Source: Devosia nitrariae
Lineage (GTDB): Bacteria > Pseudomonadota > Alphaproteobacteria > Rhizobiales > Devosiaceae
Assembly (NCBI RefSeq): GCF_030160115.1
Contig: NZ_BSNS01000009.1
Location: forward strand, 124,001-188,000
Reading direction: 5' to 3'
DNA length: 64,000 nucleotides
How positions within the stretch are numbered: the first letter of the stretch is position 1; every line of letters begins with the position of its first letter. A program made the position numbers and the translations under genes. Positions 28,892-37,517 of the stretch are shown here, in pieces. The notes below the pieces were generated by a model, which did no database searches, had not been told where the DNA came from, and saw nothing but the letters and a program-made list of their open reading frames with translations.

Positions 28892-30106
28892 ATGATCGAA
28901 ACCTGGCGCTGGTTCGGCCCACGCGACATCACCACCATTGCCGACGTGATGCAGACGGGTGCGCAAGGCATCGTCTCAGCGCTTCATCACCTGCCGGACG
29001 GCGCCGTGTGGACGCCGGGCGAGATCGCCAGGCGCCAGCAGGAGGTGCGCCTGACCGCCGACGGCACGCCGACGGGCCTCGAATGGCTGGTGGTCGAGAG
29101 CCTGCCGGTGTCCGAGGACATCAAGCGCCAGACCGGCGATTGGAAGGCCCATCTTGCCGCCTATCGCCAAAGCCTCGAAAACCTCGCCGCCGCGGGTATC
29201 GAGACCGTCTGCTACAATTTCATGCCGGTCATCGACTGGACGCGTACGCAGCTTGCCTGGCGGGTTCCCCATGGCGGCTATTGCATGCGCTTTGACGCGG
29301 TCGACTTCGCCGCATTCGATATTCACCTTCTGAAGCGCAAGGGCGCTCAGGGCGACGTGTCGCCCGAGATCGCGCAGGCAGCCGGCCGGCGTTTTGCGGC
29401 GATGAGCGAGGACGACAAGCACGCGCTCGCCGCCAGCGTACTTGCCGGCCTGCCCGGCGCCGCCGACACGCTCTCGCTCGATAGCGTCCAGCAGCATCTC
29501 GACAGGTACGGCAATATCGATGCCGCGCGGCTCCGCCGGCATCTGTTCGATTTCCTCGAAGTCGTGGTGACGACTGCCGAGCGTTTGGGGATGCGGCTCT
29601 GTTGTCACCCGGACGATCCGCCCTTCCCGCTGATGGGCCTGCCGCGCATCGTGTCGACTGAGGGTGACTACCGTGCGCTTCTCGATCACATCGAGTCCCC
29701 GGCCAACGGCATGACGCTGTGCTCGGGCGCCCTGGGCGCGCGTCCCGATAACGATCTGTCGGCCATCATGCGCAATCTCGGGGCACGCGTGCATTTCCTG
29801 CACCTGCGCAATGTGCGGCTGGAGGGGGATGCGGTCGGCGCCTCCTTCCACGAATGCGAGCACCTGGAGGGGAACGTCGACATGGTCGAGCTGATTGCGG
29901 CCATCGTCTACGAGGAGGCGCGCCGTCGCCGGGAGGGCCGCCGCGACCACTCGATCCCCATGCGCCCCGATCACGGCCAGGACATCCTCGACGACATCGG
30001 CCGGGGTGCGCAGCCGGGATACCCGCTCATCGGTCGGCTGAAGGGCCTGGCGGAGCTGCGCGGCGTGCATAGGGCGGTCGAAAGGCTGAGGACCGCGCCG
30101 GCCTGA
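28892..30106 (+). CDS. uxuA: Mannonate dehydratase
   Basis: The 404-residue protein begins MIETWRWFGPRDITTIADVMQTGAQGIVSALHH, the classical UxuA opening. TIM-barrel metal-site segments include LCCHPDDPPFPLMGLPRI, NGMTLCSGALGARPDN and FLHLRNVRLEGD, with the late RPDHGQDI motif. It dehydrates D-mannonate to 2-keto-3-deoxy-D-gluconate in glucuronate catabolism. It is the last gene of the ABC operon, 34 bases after the ATPase, and is the main evidence that the cluster handles uronates. No uxaC, uxuB or kdgK homologue lies in the window. Confidence 0.95.
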   Translation: MIETWRWFGPRDITTIADVMQTGAQGIVSALHHLPDGAVWTPGEIARRQQEVRLTADGTPTGLEWLVVESLPVSEDIKRQTGDWKAHLAAYRQSLENLAAAGIETVCYNFMPVIDWTRTQLAWRVPHGGYCMRFDAVDFAAFDIHLLKRKGAQGDVSPEIAQAAGRRFAAMSEDDKHALAASVLAGLPGAADTLSLDSVQQHLDRYGNIDAARLRRHLFDFLEVVVTTAERLGMRLCCHPDDPPFPLMGLPRIVSTEGDYRALLDHIESPANGMTLCSGALGARPDNDLSAIMRNLGARVHFLHLRNVRLEGDAVGASFHECEHLEGNVDMVELIAAIVYEEARRRREGRRDHSIPMRPDHGQDILDDIGRGAQPGYPLIGRLKGLAELRGVHRAVERLRTAPA

Positions 30107-30208
30107 CCGTCCATTGGCGCACCCCCTTTGTCTCTGGGGGCCCAGGCACCTATGTTGAGAGCCTCTCCAGCCTTGCGGCCTGTCCGGCCGCGATCCCAGC
30201 GAGCGCCC

Positions 30209-31327
30209 ATGATAGAGACAGTCTTCGAACCTGACCAAGTGGCGCCAGACGCCCATGTCGCGATCAAGACCGAGATACTGGTGATCGGTGCCGGCCAGGC
30301 GGGCCTGTCGAGCGCCTATCACCTCAAACGGCGCGGGCTCGCGCAGGGAAAAGGCTTCATCATCCTCGACCGCAACCCGGAGCCTGGTGGCGCCTGGCAG
30401 CATCGCTGGCCGTCGCTGACGCTCAGTACCGTCAACCGCATCCACGATCTGCCCGGCATGAAATTCGCCGACGCCGTCGAGAAGCAGTCGGATACCGTCC
30501 AGGCGGCGGTCGCCGTACCGCAATATTTCGCCGCCTACGAAGAGGCGTTCGAACTGCCGGTCTTCCGGCCCGTCAACGTCAAGGTCGTCTGCGAGCGCGG
30601 CGGGCGCCTGCGTGTCGAAACCGACCGCGGCAATTTCTCCGCCCGCGGCCTGATCAACGCCACCGGAACCTGGGAGACGCCTTACATTCCCGACTATCCG
30701 GGCAAGGATAGGTTCAAAGGACGCCAACTGCACACGCGCGACTACCGCACGGCCGACGAGTTCGTCGACCAGCACGTCGTCATCGTCGGCGGCGGCATCT
30801 CTGCCATCCAGCTCCTCAACGAGATATCGGGCGTAACGACCACCACCTGGGTGACGCGGCACGAGCCCCGGTTCCGGCAGGGTCCGTTCGACGAGGAGGC
30901 GGGACGAAAGGCAGTCGCCCTGGTGGAAGAACGCGTCCGCGCCGGCTTGCCCCCCAACTCGGTGGTCTCGGTCACGGGATTGCCCGTCACGCCCGCCATC
31001 GAGGCCATGCGCGCCCGCGGCGTGCTCGAACGCCTGCCGATGTTCAGCGAGATCACCGAGGACGGCGTGCGCTGGGCGGACGGCACGCAGCTCACCGCCG
31101 ACGTCATCCTCTGGTGCACGGGCTTTCGCGGATCGCTCGATCACCTGGCCCCGCTCATGCTGCGCGAGCCGGGCGGCGGCATCACCATGACCGGCCGGCT
31201 TGCGACGCAAGTTGCTCGCGATCCGAGGATCCATCTCGTCGGCTACGGCCCCTCCGCCTCGACCATCGGCGCCAACCGGGCCGGCTCGGCCGCCGCCACC
31301 GGGCTCATGTCCTATCTCGAGCTTTGA
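30209..31327 (+). CDS. FAD/NAD(P)-dependent monooxygenase-like flavoprotein
   Basis: The 372-residue protein has an FAD-binding GAGQAGLSSAYHLKR near residue 27, an EPGGAWQHRWPSLTL segment, NATGTWETPYIPDYPG and a second Rossmann motif VIVGGGISAIQLL for NADPH. This layout is typical of CzcO/flavin-containing-monooxygenase-like proteins, cytosolic enzymes that oxygenate soft nucleophiles or ketones. I place the start at ATG 30209. A 102-base spacer separates it from uxuA, so it may not be part of the sugar operon. The substrate cannot be inferred. Confidence 0.85.
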   Translation: MIETVFEPDQVAPDAHVAIKTEILVIGAGQAGLSSAYHLKRRGLAQGKGFIILDRNPEPGGAWQHRWPSLTLSTVNRIHDLPGMKFADAVEKQSDTVQAAVAVPQYFAAYEEAFELPVFRPVNVKVVCERGGRLRVETDRGNFSARGLINATGTWETPYIPDYPGKDRFKGRQLHTRDYRTADEFVDQHVVIVGGGISAIQLLNEISGVTTTTWVTRHEPRFRQGPFDEEAGRKAVALVEERVRAGLPPNSVVSVTGLPVTPAIEAMRARGVLERLPMFSEITEDGVRWADGTQLTADVILWCTGFRGSLDHLAPLMLREPGGGITMTGRLATQVARDPRIHLVGYGPSASTIGANRAGSAAATGLMSYLEL

Positions 31328-31453
31328 AGCGAGATGGGAATCGCCGCGGCTTCAACGCCCGCCGCGATAACAGTAATCTGCCCCTGTCGGGAACCACCCT
31401 CTTTGGTGCGGCAGTCCGCTGCACGCCCGTTTCTTCCCCGCGGAGATGACCAC

Positions 31454-32050
31454 ATGTCCTACACCATCCGTTCCGCCGAGCCTGCTGACAGACAGGCGCT
31501 GTTCGACGTCTGCCTCAGGACAGCTGACTCCGGCAAGGACGCCTCCGCGCTTTATGGCGATCCCCTCTATCCGGGCGTCATTTGGTCGGTGCCCTATCTC
31601 GAACTGGAGCCGCGCCATGCCTTCGTGCTCGCCGGGCCCGATGGGGTGGTCGGCTATATCGTCGGAGCGCCGGACTCGGCGCGCTTTGCCAAGCGGCTCG
31701 AGGCCGAATGGTGGCCGCAATGGCGTGAGCGCTTCGCTGGCCGCGTGTCGGAGGCCCCGCATGACGTGCGGGTGCTGGAGTATATCCGCAATCCGCCCGC
31801 TCCCGACGCCTGGCTCGAAAGCGAGTACCCTGGCCACCTTCACATCAACATCCTGCCGCACGTCCAGTCCGGCGGATGGGGCAGGAAGCTGATCGAAACC
31901 GAGCTCGACAGCCAGCGCGCTGCCGGCGTGCCGGGCGTGCATCTGGGGGTGAGTCCGACCAACCACCGCGCCATCGGCTTTTATCAGCATGTCGGGTTTT
32001 CACGCCTCGAGGCCCTGCCGGGCGTGGTCTTCGGTAGAAAGCTCGCCTGA
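31454..32050 (+). CDS. GNAT family N-acetyltransferase
   Basis: The 198-residue protein opens YTIRSAEPADRQALFDVCLRT, the GNAT beta1-alpha1 pattern, and carries the acetyl-CoA site as HINILPHVQSGGWGRKLIE with a late TNHRAIGFYQHVGF. The long central segment with YPGVIWSVPYLELEP resembles the O-GlcNAcase-associated acetyltransferase-like subgroup. It is cytosolic, of unknown substrate, and stands alone between two AT-richer spacers. Confidence 0.85.
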   Translation: MSYTIRSAEPADRQALFDVCLRTADSGKDASALYGDPLYPGVIWSVPYLELEPRHAFVLAGPDGVVGYIVGAPDSARFAKRLEAEWWPQWRERFAGRVSEAPHDVRVLEYIRNPPAPDAWLESEYPGHLHINILPHVQSGGWGRKLIETELDSQRAAGVPGVHLGVSPTNHRAIGFYQHVGFSRLEALPGVVFGRKLA

Positions 32051-32093
32051 CGCAGGTGGGCTTGCGGCGAATACTGAACAACAACTTAACACT

Positions 32094-32114
32094 ATTTTAC
32101 ATGCAATTTTACAT
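32094..32114. promoter_or_regulatory. AT-rich direct repeat upstream of the polysaccharide region
   Basis: ATTTTACAT occurs twice in tandem (32094-32102 and 32106-32114) with a 12-base period, inside an AT-rich island (about 32079-32126) that stands out in this GC-rich DNA. It precedes the first gene of the surface-polysaccharide region. AT-rich T-A-step tracts like this are the kind of site bound by MucR/Ros regulators of rhizobial exopolysaccharide genes; that link is inference. Confidence 0.4.
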
Positions 32115-32172
32115 ATTGACCATATCGTGTGACGGTGACTGTCGCGGGCGATGAACTTACGCTAGTTAGTGG

Positions 32173-32199
32173 CCCGATTCAGTATCGGGGGCTTTTTTT
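32173..32199 (+). terminator. Intrinsic-terminator-like hairpin directly before a start codon
   Basis: CCCGAT (32173-32178) pairs with ATCGGG (32184-32189) around a 5-base loop, followed by GGC and seven T residues (32193-32199). This is a standard rho-independent terminator shape. It ends four bases before the ATG at 32203, where the only SD-like G-run (32187-32191) is partly within the stem. It could terminate a short leader RNA or act as an attenuator. Confidence 0.6.
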
Positions 32200-32202
32200 C
32201 AG

Positions 32203-33687
32203 ATGAGTTCATTTCCCCTGCCGGGTGTCGCTCTCAAGCACTCCGATGAACAACTCGCCGGCAGCGACCTGCCGTTGGTGCTCGATGTCGACGACGCGCT
32301 GCTGCGCACCGACATGCTGCACGAAACGGCCGTGGCCTACATCAAGACCAACCCGCTGCGCATCTTCAACCTCGTTGTCTGGCTGCTCAAGGGCAAGGCG
32401 ACGCTGAAGCGCCGCCTCAGCGAAAGCGTGCCGCTCGACGTCGACAACCTGCCGGTCAACGAAGACCTTGTCGAATTCGCGCGGCAAGCCCATGCGCAAG
32501 GCCGGGAGGTGGGACTTGCCACCGCCGCCGATGAACTCCTGACGCTCCGCCTTGCCCGGCGCTTCGACTTCGTCGACTTCGTCGTCGCCAGCGACGGCGT
32601 CGAGAACATGAAGGGCGCCTGCAAGGCGAGGGCCCTCACCGAGCGCCTGCCGAACGGCTTTGCCTATGCCGGCGACAGCCGCTCGGATCTCGAGGTGTGG
32701 TCGAAGGCACAGTCCATCGTGCTGGCTGGCGCCGCTCCCGCCACCGCCCGCAAGGCAAAAGCCCTCGGCAAGCCGGTCGAAGCCGAATTCGTGCGCCCCG
32801 CCCTCGGCCTCAAGGGCTGGGCGAGGGCCCTGCGCGTCCACCAATGGGCCAAGAACGCACTCGTCTTCGTGCCGCTCATCCTTTCGGGCATGGCTGACGA
32901 GCCGATGGCGGTCGTCCAGGCGCTCGTCGCCTTCGTCGCCATGTCGCTGATGGCTTCTGGGACGTATCTGCTCAACGATCTCTCCGACCTTGCAGATGAC
33001 CGCGTCCACTGGACGAAACGCGACCGCCCGCTCGCCTCCGGGGCCCTGCGCATCAAGCACGGTGTGCCCGCCGCAGCCGGTCTTATCGGCGCAAGTCTTC
33101 TCGCCGCCGCGACGCTGGGCCTGCCTTCGCTCGCCCTCCTCGTCGTCTATATGGCGACGACCCTGGCCTATTCGTTCTATCTGAAGCGTCAGCCGATCGT
33201 TGACGCATTCACGCTGGCTGCGCTCTTCACGCTGCGTCTCGGCATCGGTATCACGGCGGTCGGTGCCATTCCTTCGCCCTGGCTCCTGGTTTTCTCGATG
33301 TTCCTCTTCACATCGCTTTCCTTTGCCAAGCGGCAGACGGAAATCCAGAAGAGCGTCGCCAAGGGGCGCACTTCGGTCAGCGGGCGCGGCTATCTGGGGA
33401 GCGACGCGGGCCTGGTGGTGGCCATGGGCGTGGCGACGGCCATGGCGGCGATCACCATCATGGTCCTCTACATCATGAACGACGTCTACAGCGCCGAATT
33501 CTATGGCCAGCCACTGTTCCTCTGGGTGTTTCCGGCCGCGCTCTTCATGTGGGTTTCGCGCATCTGGCTGCTCTGCCACCGCGAGGAACTCCACGACGAT
33601 CCGGTTGCCTTCGCTATCCGCGACCGCGTCAGCATCGGGCTCGGCGGCCTGATGGGCGTGGCTTTCCTCAGCGGATGGTTGCTCTGA
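32203..33687 (+). CDS. HAD phosphatase-UbiA prenyltransferase fusion (polyprenyl-phospho-ribose pathway)
   Basis: The 494-residue protein has two domains. Residues about 20-195 form a HAD-type phosphatase with nucleophile region LVLDVDDALLRTD (D28/D30) and a late FAYAGDSRSDLEVW. Residues about 200-494 form a UbiA-type integral-membrane transferase with about eight helices and the NDLSDLADDRVHWTKRDRP motif. That motif is like DPPR synthase, which joins phosphoribose to polyprenyl phosphate. Fusing the transferase to the phosphatase would give polyprenyl-phospho-ribose in one protein. A GtrA-type flippase gene overlaps its stop by one base. An SD is lacking apart from a G-run in the upstream hairpin. 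Confidence 0.85.
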   Translation: MSSFPLPGVALKHSDEQLAGSDLPLVLDVDDALLRTDMLHETAVAYIKTNPLRIFNLVVWLLKGKATLKRRLSESVPLDVDNLPVNEDLVEFARQAHAQGREVGLATAADELLTLRLARRFDFVDFVVASDGVENMKGACKARALTERLPNGFAYAGDSRSDLEVWSKAQSIVLAGAAPATARKAKALGKPVEAEFVRPALGLKGWARALRVHQWAKNALVFVPLILSGMADEPMAVVQALVAFVAMSLMASGTYLLNDLSDLADDRVHWTKRDRPLASGALRIKHGVPAAAGLIGASLLAAATLGLPSLALLVVYMATTLAYSFYLKRQPIVDAFTLAALFTLRLGIGITAVGAIPSPWLLVFSMFLFTSLSFAKRQTEIQKSVAKGRTSVSGRGYLGSDAGLVVAMGVATAMAAITIMVLYIMNDVYSAEFYGQPLFLWVFPAALFMWVSRIWLLCHREELHDDPVAFAIRDRVSIGLGGLMGVAFLSGWLL

Positions 33688-34118
33688 TGGTCGCGCAGAT
33701 CAAGGCACTCGCCGGCAACCAGATCGTCCGGTTCCTGGCTCTCGGCGGTTTCGCCGCGGCCGTCAACTGGCTGGTCCGCTTCCCGCTCTCGGCTGTGCTG
33801 CCGATGGGCCTCGCCATCATTTTCGCCTACGTCATCGGCATGACGGTCGGCTTCACGCTCTACCGCAAATACGTCTTTCCCGGTTCCACGCGGCCGGTCT
33901 TCGAGCAGAGCCTCATCTTTCTTGCCGTCAATCTCGTCGGAGCGGGCGTCGTCCTGGCATTGACCTATGCGTTGATCGAAGCGCAGGCGGGCTTTTCCTA
34001 TCCGGCCTTCATTAGGGAAGGCCTCGCCCATGGCTTTGCCATCGGTATCGGCTCAGTCGTCAACTTCGTCGGCCACAAGACATTGACCTTCCGCCTCAAG
34101 AACGGCAGCCCGGCCTGA
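33687..34118 (+). CDS. GtrA family membrane protein (polyprenyl-phosphate-sugar flippase type)
   Basis: The 143-residue protein has four predicted membrane helices, RFLALGGFAAAVNWLVRF near the N-terminus, GFTLYRKYVF and a closing VNFVGHKTLTF; all are GtrA signatures. GtrA-type proteins are thought to flip polyprenyl-phosphate-linked sugars across the inner membrane, and a mycobacterial relative (Rv3789) works with the decaprenyl-phospho-arabinose pathway. The ATG overlaps the stop of the HAD-UbiA gene (TGATG), so the two are coupled. Confidence 0.88.
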   Translation: MVAQIKALAGNQIVRFLALGGFAAAVNWLVRFPLSAVLPMGLAIIFAYVIGMTVGFTLYRKYVFPGSTRPVFEQSLIFLAVNLVGAGVVLALTYALIEAQAGFSYPAFIREGLAHGFAIGIGSVVNFVGHKTLTFRLKNGSPA

Positions 34119-34222
34119 AATCCGGCAAAGTCGCGCCAGCGGCTTAGCATTTCCTTCACGGCGGCCTCTCTATGTTGGCATCCATATCGGCGGCGCCGGC
34201 TCGCCGCCAGCAGGATCCGGCA

Positions 34223-35512
34223 ATGGCAGGAACATCAGGCGCGTTCGCTCCCCTCGCGGCAACCCGGGCCGGGCAACTTGGCCGCGCCGTCCTGCGCGCG
34301 CGTACCGCGTCGCTCCTCGATTCCGTCGTCGCCTTCTGGATCTTTGCCGGCGGCATCATCCTCTTCGAGCCATCGCTTTACGAGTTTGCCTTCATTCTCG
34401 TTTTGGTTCTGGCAGTGGCCGCCGGCATGAGCATCTACAGCTCCACCATGCCGCTCCTTGCCCTGACCGTCATATTCGCCGGCTTTGCCATGATCGGCGC
34501 ATTCCAGGTGCGCTACACCGGGCTAACGCAGGCGTTTCTTTTTGTCGCCGTCACGGTCTTTTTGTTTTTGACCTCGTGCTTTCTCGCCAATTATGTCGGA
34601 GAGGCGCCGCACCGGCGCATGGCCGTCATCCGCCGTGCCTATATCGCCATTGGTGTGGTCTCTGCCGGCGTCGGTACGCTCGCCTATCTCGGGCTCGTTC
34701 CCAATGCCGAGTTCTTCCTGCGCTTCGACCGCGCCAAAGGAATGTTCAAGGATCCGAACGTCTTCGGGCCATTCCTGATCCTGCCCGCGATGTTCCTGCT
34801 GCGTGACGTGTTCTTCGGCCACAGGCGCGCATTGCTGTTTGCGGCAGCAGCCTTCCTCGTTGTGATGGTCGGCGTATTCGTCAGCTTCTCGCGCGCCGCC
34901 TGGGGGCACTTCGCCGCGTCCGGCCTCCTCGTCTTCGGGCTCTCCTTCTTTCTGGAGGCGCACGCGCGGGACAAGGTGCGCATGATCATCCTCGCCCTTG
35001 TCGGGCTGATGGTCATCCTCATTGCCCTCGCTGGGCTCGTGAGCATTCCCGAAGTCGGTGCCCTTTTTGAACAGCGCGCCAGTGCCACGCAGGAATACGA
35101 CACCGGCGAGACCGGCCGGTTCGGTCGCCAGGGCTACGCATTCGAGCTGGCACTGGCCCATCCCTGGGGTCTGGGGCCAACCGAGTTCGAGAACCTCCTC
35201 ATCAGCGAGCAGCCGCACAACACCTACGTGACGGTGTTGCAGGCTTATGGCTGGGGCGGCGGCATCTGCTACTATCTGCTGGTGCTGGCGACCCTCTGGC
35301 GCGGCATCTCGGGTCTGCGAGATCCGGCCAAGCGCGCGCTCCTCATCCCGGTCATCGCCGTCTATATCCCGCTCGCCATCCAGTCAGGCCTCATCGACAC
35401 AGACCACTGGCGGCACTACTTCCTTGTCGTCGGGCTTATCTGGGGCATCACGGTCAACGCCAATCCAAAGGGGCGGATGGGCGCTCTGGAGCGAACGGGC
35501 GCTACGTTTTGA
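34223..35512 (+). CDS. O-antigen ligase/polymerase-like membrane protein
   Basis: From ATG 34223 the protein has 429 residues; ATG 34172 would add 17. It has around ten predicted membrane helices and a large periplasmic loop near residues 285-345. The Wzy_C/WaaL-type region includes KGMFKDPNVFGPFLILP, FVSFSRAAWGHFA and a late QPHNTYVTVLQAYGWGGG. Such proteins ligate or polymerise undecaprenyl-linked glycans on the periplasmic side. It sits in the polysaccharide region on the same strand as the HAD-UbiA/GtrA pair, with a 104-base gap. Confidence 0.83.
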   Translation: MAGTSGAFAPLAATRAGQLGRAVLRARTASLLDSVVAFWIFAGGIILFEPSLYEFAFILVLVLAVAAGMSIYSSTMPLLALTVIFAGFAMIGAFQVRYTGLTQAFLFVAVTVFLFLTSCFLANYVGEAPHRRMAVIRRAYIAIGVVSAGVGTLAYLGLVPNAEFFLRFDRAKGMFKDPNVFGPFLILPAMFLLRDVFFGHRRALLFAAAAFLVVMVGVFVSFSRAAWGHFAASGLLVFGLSFFLEAHARDKVRMIILALVGLMVILIALAGLVSIPEVGALFEQRASATQEYDTGETGRFGRQGYAFELALAHPWGLGPTEFENLLISEQPHNTYVTVLQAYGWGGGICYYLLVLATLWRGISGLRDPAKRALLIPVIAVYIPLAIQSGLIDTDHWRHYFLVVGLIWGITVNANPKGRMGALERTGATF

Positions 35513-35519
35513 AAGCGCT

Positions 35520-35921
35520 CTAAGCCACCGCGGCGCAGAGCTGTGCTTCGGTCTCCGAGATCACCCAGCCATCGATCACGAGGCAGCGGCCGTTGGCGAA
35601 GTCCTCGGCGCACTGGTTCTGCAGCATGGCCTTTCTGGTGTCGAGGCACGTCTCTTCGGCCGCTTCGACGAGCAGCGGCCGCTCACCATAGAAGCGCGCG
35701 AGCATGGTCTCCGTGCCGAAGTCCGGATGGAGGCGTCTGACCTGTCGTCCGACTGCCTTTGCCGCACCGAACACGCTCTCGTCGCCAAGGCTGGCGAAGA
35801 AATCCGGCGTATTGCGCGAGACGTTTCGGCAGTAGAGGAGAAAAAAGTCGCGGGCGGCGAGCACCGACATCACGCCGACGGCGCCGAAAAGCACCTTGCG
35901 GCGGCTGATCCTGACCATCAC
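35520..35921 (-). CDS. Small Tat-signal protein paired with a GMC oxidoreductase
   Basis: The 133-residue protein begins MMVRISRRKVLFGAVGVMSVLAA, a twin-arginine-type signal (SRRKVLFG) with hydrophobic core. The mature part has five Cys residues, including CLDTRKAMLQNQC and RCLVIDGWVISETEAQLC. Its start overlaps the stop of the GMC oxidoreductase gene by four bases (ATGA). This resembles the small Tat-leader subunits of periplasmic flavoprotein dehydrogenases, which ferry the catalytic subunit through Tat. No domain is recognisable beyond that. Confidence 0.7.
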   Translation of the reverse strand: MMVRISRRKVLFGAVGVMSVLAARDFFLLYCRNVSRNTPDFFASLGDESVFGAAKAVGRQVRRLHPDFGTETMLARFYGERPLLVEAAEETCLDTRKAMLQNQCAEDFANGRCLVIDGWVISETEAQLCAAVA

Positions 35922-37516
35922 ACCCTCCCTTTCCCTTCGCCGGCCAAATGGTCGGCAAGCCGTATCGCCAACGCGACGATGGTGAGCGTCGGATTGGCTG
36001 TGCCGCTGGTGGTGAACACCGAACTGCCGGCCATGTAAAGATTCTCTACGCTGTGTACCCGGCAGTCGGCATCGACGACGCCCTGGCGCGGGTCATCGTG
36101 CATGCGCGTCGTGCCGATATGGTGGTAGCCGGTGTAGATCGCATCGAACGCCGGCGGGATGTCGAGCCCCAGCCGCACCCGGCCGATGCCCGCCGCGCCG
36201 ACCGCCTGTCCTATGAGCTCATGCGTGCGCCGCAGCGAGATCAGATCCTCTTCCCTCAATTGCCAGTCGAGGGTTGCCCGGCGCATGCCGAACTGGTCGA
36301 GTTCGCCGTTGAGCGTCACGCGGCTGTCGGGGTTCGGCGCCTGCTCGGCGTCCTGCCGGAAGCGGATGGTGGTGACGGTCCCTGGCGGCTCGAAGCGGCG
36401 CCTGATGTTCCGGTAGACGCCGGTGAACACCGCCCCCGGCGCATCGGCGATGGTGCAGGTGCGCGCCCAGAACTGATCGGGCACATGGCCCCGCGAGAAG
36501 GCGCGCGCCATGGCCGAGAAGGCCAGCCAGGCGTGGTCGCGGAAATCGTCGTTGTGGCTCTCGCTCTCCCAGACAGGATCGAGGAACACGGTATTGTCGA
36601 GGAGACCTTCGCGCCGCATCAGGTCCTCGGTGAGCTTGAGGCCGATGTGGACTGGCACCGTATCGGTCTCGTGCGGCAGGTAGTAGTCGATATTGCCCTG
36701 CGGATCGGCCGGCGCCAGCTCGCTGAGGGTGCAGTTCATGTGGTCCATGAAATAGCGCCCGACGAGGTCGTTCTCGTTGCCGATGCCGTCCGTGCGCTGG
36801 CTGTCGAAATTGAGCAGCAGCCGCGCGTTCTCGATGCCGCCGCAGGCGAGCACGTACCGCTCTGCCTCGATGAAGATCGTCTTGCCGGAATAGGAAGCGA
36901 CCTCGGCCCGCGTCACCGCACCACCGTCGCCAAGCTCCAGGTTCTTGAGGTTGGCGTGGTAGAGACAGCTTATGCTCGGTGCATCGGTGATCGCCTGCAG
37001 ATAGGTTTCCGCAAACCGCGTGGGCGGGCTGCTTTGATAGACCGCCGGCTCGACCATGGAATTGTCGAGCGGCCAGGCTGTGCCCGAGAGGAGCTCGTCC
37101 CAGTCCGCCGGCCGATAGGCAAATGGGCCGAGCTGCAGGTAAGACTGGGCACGTTCGTAGAACGGGTCGAGGGCGGCCCGCGTGATCGGCCAGCCGCTGT
37201 GCGGCACGCCCTCGCGCTTCTCGAAGTCTATGGGCGCCAGCGGTGCGCAGAGCCCCGTCCAGTGCCCGGTGGTGCCGCCGAACTGGCGAAGCCTGGAGAA
37301 GGCGATGTCGGTGTGGCCCTCACCCGTCACCTGCCCCTCATAGATCGCCTGCGACATGTCGGAGAATTCGAGCCCGCCGCCTTCGAGGAGGATCGCCTCG
37401 ACGCCGGCCCTGGCCAATTCCAGCGCCATGGTAATGCCGGCCGCTCCGGCACCGATAATGCAGATCGGCGCGCGCAGGGTTGTCCCTGCCTCTAGCGTTT
37501 CGAGGTCTGCCAGCAT
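35918..37516 (-). CDS. GMC family FAD oxidoreductase
   Basis: The 532-residue protein has the N-terminal FAD motif CIIGAGAAGITMALELARAG (about 19-38), a mid-protein YVLACGGIENARLLL, and the C-terminal GMC signature GYHHIGTTRM with SSVFTTSGTANPTLTIVALAIRLADHL. It oxidises an alcohol or sugar hydroxyl. No signal peptide is present, but the overlapping downstream gene encodes a small Tat-signal protein that may carry it to the periplasm. It starts one base after the GT-C-like gene stop. Sorbitol/gluconate-type dehydrogenases are the nearest architecture; the natural substrate is probably a glycan precursor or lipid-linked sugar. Confidence 0.88.
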   Translation of the reverse strand: MLADLETLEAGTTLRAPICIIGAGAAGITMALELARAGVEAILLEGGGLEFSDMSQAIYEGQVTGEGHTDIAFSRLRQFGGTTGHWTGLCAPLAPIDFEKREGVPHSGWPITRAALDPFYERAQSYLQLGPFAYRPADWDELLSGTAWPLDNSMVEPAVYQSSPPTRFAETYLQAITDAPSISCLYHANLKNLELGDGGAVTRAEVASYSGKTIFIEAERYVLACGGIENARLLLNFDSQRTDGIGNENDLVGRYFMDHMNCTLSELAPADPQGNIDYYLPHETDTVPVHIGLKLTEDLMRREGLLDNTVFLDPVWESESHNDDFRDHAWLAFSAMARAFSRGHVPDQFWARTCTIADAPGAVFTGVYRNIRRRFEPPGTVTTIRFRQDAEQAPNPDSRVTLNGELDQFGMRRATLDWQLREEDLISLRRTHELIGQAVGAAGIGRVRLGLDIPPAFDAIYTGYHHIGTTRMHDDPRQGVVDADCRVHSVENLYMAGSSVFTTSGTANPTLTIVALAIRLADHLAGEGKGRV

Positions 37517-37517
37517 C

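Noticed and set aside
30122..30140. Possible terminator CCCCC/GGGGG after uxuA
   Set aside because: The stem is only 5 bp with a 9-base loop and there is no T-run.
28976..31234. 752-codon minus-strand frame opposite uxuA and the flavoprotein
   Set aside because: It is antisense to conserved enzymes and has no family resemblance.
32051..32202. Known riboswitch or tRNA-like leader before the HAD-UbiA gene
   Set aside because: Apart from the terminal hairpin no conserved aptamer, T-box or tRNA fold could be drawn.
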